From: Opitutaceae bacterium
Lineage (GTDB): Bacteria > Verrucomicrobiota > Verrucomicrobiia > Opitutales > Opitutaceae
NCBI GenBank assembly: GCA_030693515.1
Contig: JAUYAK010000006.1
Location: forward strand, 1-64,000
Direction: 5' to 3'
Length of the DNA: 64,000 nucleotides
Each line of letters begins with the position of its first letter. Positions within the stretch are counted from its first letter, which is position 1. A program made the translations under genes and the position numbers. The notes under the pieces are model-generated. The model searched no databases. It saw only the letters and a program-made list of their open reading frames with translations, and was not told where the DNA came from. This document shows positions 35,952 through 42,438 of this stretch, in pieces.

Positions 35952-36590
35952 ATGAAAAAGGACGCCATCCTGTCGAAAATCAAAGCTGAGAAAGTCATCG
36001 CGCTCATCCGCGCCGATTCGCCCGACGGGCTGCTCGATTGCGCGCGCGCGCTCGCCGCCGGTGGCCTCACGAGCATCGAGCTTACCATGACCACGCCGGG
36101 GGCCATCCGCATGCTGGAAAAGGCGACCTCGGAACTGCCGGACTTCCTGTTTGGTCTTGGCACCGTGCTGGATGCCGAGACGGCGCGCGCGGGCATCCTT
36201 TCAGGCGCCAAGTTCATCGTCACACCCGCGCTGCGACCCGACGTGATCACGTTGTGCAAGCGCTACAGCGTGCCGGTGTTCAGCGGAGCCTTTACCCCGA
36301 CCGAGATTATCAACGCCTGGGAAGCGGGCGCGGACGCGGCGAAGATTTTCCCGGCGGAGTTTTTCGGGCCCGGCTACATCAAGTCGGTGAAGGCACCGCT
36401 CCCGCACGTCGAGATGGTGCCGACCGGCGGGGTGAACGAGAACAACGTGGGCGAGTTCCTGAAAGCGGGGGCGTTTGCGACGGCGGCGGGTAGCTCGCTG
36501 GTGGACGCCAAGGCGTTCAAGGAAAAGAACTGGTCGGTGATTACCGCGAAGGCGAAGGCGTTTGTGGCGGCGGTGGCGGCGGCAAAGTAA
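35952..36590 (+). CDS. KDPG/KHG-type aldolase
   Basis: A class I aldolase of 212 residues, started at MKKDAILSKIKAEKVIALIR. Catalytic E43 (SIELTMTTPGAI) and the Schiff-base lysine K131 (AKIFPAEFFGPGYIK) are in place, as is GTVLDAETARAGILSGAKF. It cleaves 2-keto-3-deoxy-6-phosphogluconate or a related 2-keto-3-deoxy or 4-hydroxy sugar acid to pyruvate and an aldehyde. No dehydratase or 2-keto-3-deoxygluconate kinase gene is in the window. Confidence 0.92.
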   Translation: MKKDAILSKIKAEKVIALIRADSPDGLLDCARALAAGGLTSIELTMTTPGAIRMLEKATSELPDFLFGLGTVLDAETARAGILSGAKFIVTPALRPDVITLCKRYSVPVFSGAFTPTEIINAWEAGADAAKIFPAEFFGPGYIKSVKAPLPHVEMVPTGGVNENNVGEFLKAGAFATAAGSSLVDAKAFKEKNWSVITAKAKAFVAAVAAAK

Positions 36591-36608
36591 TCGCGGTCGT
36601 TGCGCGCC

Positions 36609-36932
36609 ATGCCCAGGCCGCCCGATTGCGTGGTCTTTGTCGCGCGCACGCATTGGATCGTGGCCACGGTGATCGCCGTCACCCTGGTCCCGCTGCACCT
36701 GCTTGGATCGCGACTGCCTGGGTTCGAGTTTGGCCTGAGAACCTATGCGATCACGGTAGGTCTGGCGCTACTCTACGGATTGGCGGGCACGCTCGTGTGG
36801 CTGGGCGTGCCGCCCGGGCGAGGTTTGAGCCGGGCTTGCAGCCTGCTCTACTTGCCTCGGATCCAGTTCGGAACGCTCGTGTGGCGGACGATGGATCGCG
36901 AGGATTTTAAGGCGCATTTCCGCCGACGGTAG
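36609..36932 (+). CDS. Small two-helix membrane protein of unknown function
   Basis: A protein of 107 residues beginning MPRPPDCVVFVARTHWI. Two hydrophobic segments, about residues 17-36 (VATVIAVTLVPLHLLG) and 47-68, and a basic C-terminus (DFKAHFRRR). The ATG was preferred over a TTG nine bases upstream. I do not recognise a family. Its 3-prime end overlaps the convergent gene on the other strand by 26 bases. Confidence 0.6.
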   Translation: MPRPPDCVVFVARTHWIVATVIAVTLVPLHLLGSRLPGFEFGLRTYAITVGLALLYGLAGTLVWLGVPPGRGLSRACSLLYLPRIQFGTLVWRTMDREDFKAHFRRR

Positions 36933-37725
36933 AATCCGGGCGGAGGTAGGCGGCGATATCCGGGAGCCGCTTCACGCGTCGTCCCGCGGCGTCGCGGGCG
37001 AGGTAGGGATCCTCCTCGGGCTTGGCCTCGACACCTTCTTCGCCGCCTTCGGCTTCTTCCTGCTCGTCAATCTCGTCGCCGTCAGCGTCCGTGAAAATCC
37101 AATTCGGCTCGGCTTCGAACACATGCGATACGCGGCGCGCCTCGGGCTCGAGGACGAGAGCCGGATTCTTCACGTGCCCATCCTTCACGGACTCGAAGAG
37201 GCAGGGTAAAAACTGCTTCTTGAAATGGCCGGTGAAGTCGCTGAGCCATTTATTTTCGACGCTCTCGCGATGGGTGAGCAGCACGACGTCAGAAAAATGG
37301 ATGCAGGCTTCGAACCACGCGAAGAGCGGGGGGTGGAGCGCCGCGAGACGGCAATCGACGACACACAGGACGCGGGCGAGCGTGGCGTTTTGGCCTGCCA
37401 GCCAGGCTTGGAAGGCCTCGATTTGATCGACGGGGTTGTGGGTGCCATCGGTCACAAAAAAGATGCGAGTAGCCTCGGGGTCCAAGGTGGCGACGATGGC
37501 CTTATCGTCCCACTGCCAGCGGTGCATGCAGGGCAGGGCCCCGTCGTCGGATGAGGGCGTTTCGGTGGTGCCAAGCAGGACCGAGGTTTTTTCCGATCCC
37601 TCGATTTCGAGTTCAAGCAGATCGAGGATGATTTTTCGCCGCCCTGACGCGGCGGCACCGAGGACGAGGTAAACGAGTGGAGAACGCGGGTTCACGCGAT
37701 CAGTATCGACGGCCGCGCCGTCCAA
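36907..37725 (-). CDS. CobW-like GTPase-fold protein with degenerate P-loop
   Basis: A protein of 272 residues. The start of the fold VYLVLGAAASGRRKIILDLLE looks like a P-loop, but GK(S/T) is replaced by GRR, so nucleotide binding is doubtful. Later LARVLCVVDCRLAAL and HFSDVVLLTHRESVENK resemble the VVDxxxx and the switch/NKxD-like regions of CobW/YjiA proteins. The C-terminal part is acidic (DADGDEIDEQEEAEGGEEG). It has no cobalamin or zinc gene neighbours. A distant CobW-family pseudo-GTPase is the best guess; confidence in function is low, in the gene high. Confidence 0.7.
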   Translation of the reverse strand: MDGAAVDTDRVNPRSPLVYLVLGAAASGRRKIILDLLELEIEGSEKTSVLLGTTETPSSDDGALPCMHRWQWDDKAIVATLDPEATRIFFVTDGTHNPVDQIEAFQAWLAGQNATLARVLCVVDCRLAALHPPLFAWFEACIHFSDVVLLTHRESVENKWLSDFTGHFKKQFLPCLFESVKDGHVKNPALVLEPEARRVSHVFEAEPNWIFTDADGDEIDEQEEAEGGEEGVEAKPEEDPYLARDAAGRRVKRLPDIAAYLRPDSTVGGNAP

Positions 37726-37757
37726 GGAGAGAAAAATATCGAGAGCCGTTAGCCCCT

Positions 37758-38798
37758 TCAGCCGCCCGCAGCGGCTGAGAGCTGGCGGCGACGATAGCTG
37801 AAGACGGCCAAAACGGTGGCGCCGACGAAGAGAGCATAGGTTTCCGGCTCAGGGACGGGAGTCACGAAACCACTGCCGTCGATTTGCGCGCCGAAGCCAT
37901 CGAAGCTGATGGCCGCGAGCTGTGCGCCGCTGAGAGCGCTGCTGCTTGTGCCAAAGCGCAGGGTGTCGCCGCCGGCGGTGCTGAAATTCGAGACCAAGAG
38001 TGTGCCCGTCCACGTCTGGCCGCTGGAGTTTCCGAACGCGACGGCACTCGCGCCGAAGCCGCTGCCGAAATTAATTGTGCTGCCGGCCGACATCGCGAGC
38101 GCGGTGCTGAACGATTGGTCGAACGCACCCGTCATGGCGAGTGTTCCCCCTGCGAGGGTTAGAGTGGTCGAGGTCGGGAGTGTGGACGATGCGCCAAGCT
38201 GCAGGGTGCCACCGGAATTTATCGCAGTCGGTCCGATGCTCGTATTGGCGACGTTGAAGCGCAATGCCCCGCCGCTAATGGTCGTGCCTCCGGTGTAGTT
38301 GCTGGTGGTAGTCACTGTCATGGTGCCCGAGCCGGTCTTCACCACCGAGCCCGGGCCCGAGCCCGAGTCCGTGATGGTGGCATCAAGATTCGAATGGGAC
38401 GCCGAATCAAAAGTGAGGGTGTTGCTGCCGATATTGACGGTCCATGTGCCGTTTACCACGCTGAGCGTTCCCACGGAAATGTTGCCGCCCAGAAACGCGG
38501 TTGAGGCCCCGACGCTGGCTCCATTTCCGAGGATGGCATTGCTGGCGGGCGTAGCATTGCTCCAAGCAACTTGGCTGGAGTTCCCAGATGAGTCTGTTGT
38601 CCAAACGGGAGAAAACGTGGCCCAAAGAAAGGAATTCGGGTTGTTGCCGAAGCCGCCGCCATTTTCGGTGTCCAAATAGAAGATGGATTGGGCATGTAGC
38701 TGACTAGAATTTACCGAGACAAGGGCGAGCCCTAGCAACGCGGATGCGCGCGTAAAAAAACGAAAACCTATGGCAAGAAGGTGATTTTTACGTGTCAC
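37758..38798 (-). CDS. PEP-CTERM protein with autotransporter-associated beta-strand repeat
   Basis: An exported protein of 346 residues. A signal peptide ends near LHAQ. The body is Gly/Ser/Thr/Asn-rich and contains GSVVKTGSGTMTVTTTSNYTGGTTISGG (here only in parts: VVKTGSGTMTV, NYTGGTTISGGAL), the autotransporter-associated beta-strand unit. The C-terminus is a PEP-CTERM tripartite signal: VPEPETYALFVG, a hydrophobic helix and a basic end (SYRRRQL), recognised by exosortases. GTG start. It is near an exopolysaccharide locus, as is common for such proteins; no exosortase gene is in the window. Confidence 0.88.
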   Translation of the reverse strand: MTRKNHLLAIGFRFFTRASALLGLALVSVNSSQLHAQSIFYLDTENGGGFGNNPNSFLWATFSPVWTTDSSGNSSQVAWSNATPASNAILGNGASVGASTAFLGGNISVGTLSVVNGTWTVNIGSNTLTFDSASHSNLDATITDSGSGPGSVVKTGSGTMTVTTTSNYTGGTTISGGALRFNVANTSIGPTAINSGGTLQLGASSTLPTSTTLTLAGGTLAMTGAFDQSFSTALAMSAGSTINFGSGFGASAVAFGNSSGQTWTGTLLVSNFSTAGGDTLRFGTSSSALSGAQLAAISFDGFGAQIDGSGFVTPVPEPETYALFVGATVLAVFSYRRRQLSAAAGG

Positions 38799-38962
38799 GT
38801 GGAGCGTAAGAGACGCGGGCAGCGAAACGGACTTTGTTGGACCATGATGGTTACAAGGTCAGCAGCTGCAAGTTTTCATCACGAACGTTGACGGAAGGTT
38901 CGGCACCAAGGCAAGTGATCATGAGTTATCGGCACGATCGAGAGGTGGCTGGCGTGCAAAGC

Positions 38963-38998
38963 AAAAAAGACGGCAGGACATAAAGTCCTGCCGTCTTA
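38963..38998 (-). terminator. Rho-independent terminator of the VPDGG-CTERM gene
   Basis: A 13-bp perfect stem (AAGACGGCAGGAC with GTCCTGCCGTCTT) with a 5-base loop; read on the minus strand it is followed by six T. It lies 19 bases behind the stop codon of the gene at 39017-39589. Confidence 0.93.
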
Positions 38999-39016
38999 GG
39001 ATGAAGCTTTTAAAGT

Positions 39017-39589
39017 TTAGCTGACGAACTTACGGCGGAGGCCGGCGAGCGCGATCATCGCGGCACCGAGGAAGGCAATCGTGAGACCGCCGTCAGGAGC
39101 CCGGACAACAGTCGAGGACGAGAAGGTGAAGGTCGCAGAACCTTGAGCGTCACCGCTCCAAGTCCAGTCGCCGACGCCATCGAAGCCATTGCCAGAAACC
39201 AAACCAGAGCCACTCAGAACGAGGGTCTGGAGGGCGCCACCCGTATTGCGGACCGGGGCGTTGAACGAGTTCAGGGCGAACGTGAAGCCACCCACGCTCC
39301 AGAGCGGGTTATTGGCAAACGGATTGGCGAACACGAGCGGAGTGCCCATGGTGACGGCGCTGCCCGCCGCTACCGTGGTGAACGAGCCGCCACGAGCGTC
39401 GACCTTGACGGCACCAAATGAGGTTACTGAGGTGTAATCGGCAACACTGGTGCCGCCGCCGCCGGTCCAAACGCTATTGTCGCTGCTCATCGAGATGAAC
39501 GAGCCATTGGCGAACGGCACGGCTTGGGAGACGAGGGCAGAACTGGCGAAGGCCAGCACGCCGAGGAGCTTAGTGAATGAGTTTTTCAT
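39017..39589 (-). CDS. VPDGG/VPDSG-type CTERM sorted surface protein
   Basis: A protein of 190 residues. Residues 1-23 are a signal peptide (LLGVLAFASSALVSQA). The middle is Gly/Ser/Thr-rich and contains no known catalytic motif. The C-terminus is a sorting signal of the VPDSG-CTERM type: RAPDGGLTIAFLGAAMIALAG and a basic end LRRKFVS. Such proteins in Verrucomicrobiota are thought to be handled by a dedicated exosortase. A sigma-54 type promoter lies about 52 bases upstream and a perfect terminator behind, so it is a single-gene unit. Confidence 0.85.
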   Translation of the reverse strand: MKNSFTKLLGVLAFASSALVSQAVPFANGSFISMSSDNSVWTGGGGTSVADYTSVTSFGAVKVDARGGSFTTVAAGSAVTMGTPLVFANPFANNPLWSVGGFTFALNSFNAPVRNTGGALQTLVLSGSGLVSGNGFDGVGDWTWSGDAQGSATFTFSSSTVVRAPDGGLTIAFLGAAMIALAGLRRKFVS

Positions 39590-39640
39590 GGGAGTATTCT
39601 TTTTTAGAGAAAGGTTGGATTAGTTAGGACAATATCTCAA

Positions 39641-39656
39641 AGCGATGTTCATGCCA
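39641..39656 (-). promoter_or_regulatory. Sigma-54 type -24/-12 promoter of the VPDGG-CTERM gene
   Basis: On the minus strand the sequence TGGCATGAACATCGCT matches the consensus TGGCACG-N4-TTGCW in 10 of 12 fixed positions, with GG and GC at exact spacing. It lies about 52 bases before the start codon. A sigma-54 response regulator is encoded at 59909-61258. Confidence 0.65.
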
Positions 39657-39986
39657 AGTCTTAAATGTCCTCATGATTATAACGTAAGTATCTTTATGTG
39701 ATATAAATGAGTATTTGATGGATTTCACATATCGAGCTTGGGTAAATCGAGAAATGTAATGTTTTCCGACGATATTTGCGTATGGCGGCATTGGATCGGC
39801 AAGGATGCTTGTAATCGCTGCGCCGGTGATACCAAGCGAGCCCCGGAGCGTCTCGACTGACCTCAAGCGATGTTCGCCCCTTGACCCAAAGGCAAACGCA
39901 TGGCGTCTTTTCACCCCGAACTGTCTATTTCGCTCCTAATCCTATCCCCGTATCCATTGAAGAGTCCCGATGAACAGCGCCACAAA

Positions 39987-40015
39987 TTTACTTTATTCAT
40001 TGTAGGGATTATATT
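39987..40015 (+). promoter_or_regulatory. Sigma-70-like promoter upstream of the exopolysaccharide genes
   Basis: TTTACT (39987-39992) and TATATT (40010-40015) with a 17-base spacer, in the AT-rich gap. Transcription from there would give a leader of about 160 bases before the sugar transferase GTG. Confidence 0.45.
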
Positions 40016-40183
40016 TGTGAATTCATGAAGTGTCTGCTGCGGTGCCCGACATTGGCTTGTGAGCGCCAAAGCAACCGGCTCCTGCTCGATGGTCACGATG
40101 ATCACTGGCTTGAGTGAGGGCGTCTCTTACCGATTGCCCTAGTAGCAGCATCTTCGATTTATCCGTTTTCTCATTCATTCTTT

Positions 40184-40966
40184 GTGGCAACTCTTCGGTC
40201 CAGCACTTCCCCCAGCAAAACCTACCAGCGTGTGGCTGACCCGCTCCCGGTTTGGAAGCGCGGCCTCGATCTCGCATGCTGCTGCGTGGCGCTGCCTGTT
40301 TTGGCAGTGCTCACGCTGGTGATTGCGAGTGTCATGTCACTAGTGTCTCCCGGCCCAATTTTCTTCCGCCAAGAACGTGTCGGCTATCGAGGTCGGCGAT
40401 TTCGTTTGTTTAAGTTTCGCACCATGCGGGTAGGCGCCGAGACTTCGAACCATCAGGCGCATTTCAGCGCTCTCATGGCGACGAACGTTCCGATGCAGAA
40501 ATTGGACGCCAAAGGTGATTCACGGTTGATTCCGGGTGGGTGGTTGATTCGAGCGCTCGGGTTGGATGAGTTGCCGCAGGTCATCAACGTCTTGCGCGGC
40601 GAGATGAGCATCGTCGGCCCACGGTCCTGCATTCCTTACGAGTTCGAGAACTATACCATCCTGCAGAAGCACAGGTTTAGGGCTGCACCCGGCCTCACCG
40701 GACTATGGCAAGTCTCCGGGAAGAACCAAACCTCGTTTGGCCGCATGATTCAACTGGACGTCTATTACGCCGCACGAAAGTCGCTGTGGTTGGACTTGCG
40801 GATAATTATGATGACTCTGCCGGCCATCGTGCGGCAGGTGATTGAAACGTGGCTCGCGAAGCGGCGGTCGGCCCGAGACTTTGGAGCTGGGAGCGCAAAC
40901 ACCCCCAAAGTAATCGGTCGTCAAGTCAGCGGTCCGCCTAAAGGCGAGGCGACATCGCCGCTTTAG
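40184..40966 (+). CDS. Undecaprenyl-phosphate sugar phosphotransferase (priming enzyme)
   Basis: A protein of 260 residues of the bacterial sugar transferase family (WcaJ/WbaP C-terminal type). One N-terminal membrane helix (about residues 30-55) is followed by PGPIFFRQERVGYRGRRFRLFKFRTMR, the LDELPQVINVLRGEMSIVGPR block and APGLTGLWQVSG. It has no multi-helix N-terminal domain, so it is the short form. It transfers a sugar phosphate to the lipid carrier at the inner membrane and would start repeat-unit synthesis. GTG start, no close Shine-Dalgarno. First gene of the locus. Confidence 0.92.
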   Translation: MATLRSSTSPSKTYQRVADPLPVWKRGLDLACCCVALPVLAVLTLVIASVMSLVSPGPIFFRQERVGYRGRRFRLFKFRTMRVGAETSNHQAHFSALMATNVPMQKLDAKGDSRLIPGGWLIRALGLDELPQVINVLRGEMSIVGPRSCIPYEFENYTILQKHRFRAAPGLTGLWQVSGKNQTSFGRMIQLDVYYAARKSLWLDLRIIMMTLPAIVRQVIETWLAKRRSARDFGAGSANTPKVIGRQVSGPPKGEATSPL

Positions 40967-41330
40967 TTTTATGCCAGTCATGAGGCGACAATCTGGGCTG
41001 GCCGCTGTCTCTCTCACCATTTCTCGTCTAAAGGCTTTAATTTTTTCCTGCGTCGAGACACGGCGATTTGTCGGCGTGTCGTTACGTCGCCGATAGATTG
41101 TAACATTCGATTCCATGCTACCTTAAATCGTGGAGCTCTTGGTAAAAGAACTTTGAGTCTACGGAAGACATAGGCCACCTATTCAGGCCTGCTGGGTGGT
41201 ATCCGATACGATATTCTTCCAAGAACCCTCTTCAACCATTAGCGTTTTCGCACAACTCGAAATTCCAACCTTGGGTCCGCAGTCTGCGGCCGCGCTGGAG
41301 CGTGCCCAGTCTGGACCTGCGACTAATTGC
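40967..41330 (+). other. Gap between sugar transferase and FemAB-like genes
   Basis: About 360 bases with lower GC than the genes. The frame of the following gene stays open back to 41196, but those residues look unlike a FemAB N-terminus. No promoter, terminator or RNA could be recognised with confidence. Confidence 0.4.
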
Positions 41331-42410
41331 ATGAATATCCACCTTGTCGCCACTCGCGCTGTCATGAGCGCAGCAGCAGCGGCATCGCGGGTGAATCCCG
41401 GCCAAGTTTCGGAATGGGATCAGCGCGTGGGTGCTTTCAAGGAGGTGAGTTTCTTTCATAGTCGTGCTTGGGCGCGGGTGCTCTCGGATGCCTACGGATT
41501 CCAACCTGCTTATTTCGAGTGCGCTGTCCCTCACGCTGCTGGTTTGCTGCCGGCCATGGAGGTTTCAAGTTGGTTTTCGCGCAGGCGCGGCGTGTCACTT
41601 CCCTTCACGGACGAGTGCAGTTTTTTGGGGGAAGACGCTGAGGCGGCCAAAGTCGCAGTATCTGCGATGCTCGGCCACGCGGTAGCGCGATCGTGGAGTT
41701 CCTGGGAGTTTCGCGGTGGGCGCGCGCCGTTTGGCGATGTGCCGGCTTCGCAAACGTATTTTGGCCACACCCTGCCGCTGGATGGCACGGTCGAGGCGTT
41801 ATTCGCCCGTCTCGACGGCAACGCCCGCACTTCCGTGCGCAAGGCGATGCAGTGTGGAGTAGCAGTGGATTTTGCCACGGACCTCGGTGCGCTGCGGATA
41901 TTTCACGACCAACTTTGCCGGACTCGGCGGCGCCATGGGTTGCCCCCGCAACCGTTTGGCTTCTTCGAGGCGATTCATCGGCATGTCCTGTTGGCGGGGC
42001 TAGGCGTGGTGGCCATCGCGCGCCACAATGGGCAGCCTGTGGCGAGTGCGATCTTTTTTCATTTCGGTCGCTCGGCGATCTACAAGTTCGCTGCTTCGGA
42101 ATTTGAGTCCCGTAACTTGCAGGCCAACCACCTGGTGCTGTGGCGCGCGATTGAGCGATATGCGGCGCAGGGATTTTCCCGGTTGGATTTCGGCCGAACC
42201 TCCTCCGTCAACAAGGGCCTTCGTCATTTCAAACTCGCATGGCGCCCGAAGGAGCACGCCATCGACTACGTTAAATACGATTTCCGGCGCGCCTGCTTTG
42301 TCGAGGCCGAGCCCGAGCGCACGACGGGTTGGCACAACCGCGTTTTTCGCCTGCTCCCTGCGCCTGTTTCGAAACTCATCGGCACCGCCATCTACCGCCA
42401 TTTCGCCTAG
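41331..42410 (+). CDS. FemAB/GNAT-fold acyltransferase-like protein of the exopolysaccharide locus
   Basis: A protein of 359 residues (start at MNIHLVATRA; an ATG 33 bases downstream is also possible). It resembles FemAB-like proteins found with exosortase and exopolysaccharide genes: EWDQRVGAFKEVSFFHSRAWARVL at the N-terminus, LDGNARTSVRKAMQCGVAVDF, and the C-terminal GNAT part with VVAIARHNGQPVASAIFFHF and LDFGRTSSVNKGLRHFKLAW. Classical FemAB enzymes use aminoacyl-tRNA to add amino acids to peptidoglycan; which acyl donor these relatives use is not known. It lies between the priming enzyme and the Wzc-like gene. Confidence 0.8.
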   Translation: MNIHLVATRAVMSAAAAASRVNPGQVSEWDQRVGAFKEVSFFHSRAWARVLSDAYGFQPAYFECAVPHAAGLLPAMEVSSWFSRRRGVSLPFTDECSFLGEDAEAAKVAVSAMLGHAVARSWSSWEFRGGRAPFGDVPASQTYFGHTLPLDGTVEALFARLDGNARTSVRKAMQCGVAVDFATDLGALRIFHDQLCRTRRRHGLPPQPFGFFEAIHRHVLLAGLGVVAIARHNGQPVASAIFFHFGRSAIYKFAASEFESRNLQANHLVLWRAIERYAAQGFSRLDFGRTSSVNKGLRHFKLAWRPKEHAIDYVKYDFRRACFVEAEPERTTGWHNRVFRLLPAPVSKLIGTAIYRHFA

Positions 42411-42438
42411 GGTGTGCCGCCACTGATAACTCACAACA

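Larger units (their letters stand above)
39590..40183. other. AT-rich divergent intergenic region
   Basis: This gap between the VPDGG-CTERM gene (minus) and the sugar transferase (plus) is clearly richer in A and T than its surroundings. It holds the sigma-54 site for the left gene and a sigma-70-like promoter for the right genes. The only sizeable open frame (39624-39914, minus) overlaps the sigma-54 site and looks random. Nothing else is recognised. Confidence 0.6.

Noticed and set aside
37758-37778. Hairpin at the end of the PEP-CTERM gene as terminator
   Set aside because: An 8-bp stem exists but it overlaps the last codons and no T run follows on the minus strand.
39624-39914. Open frame of 96 codons on the minus strand
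   Set aside because: No signal, no family, AT-rich, and it covers the sigma-54 promoter of the VPDGG-CTERM gene.
40066-40127. TGGCTTG-type sequences as sigma-54 promoters of the sugar transferase
   Set aside because: Two TGGCTTG occurrences exist, but no GC dinucleotide lies at the required distance.
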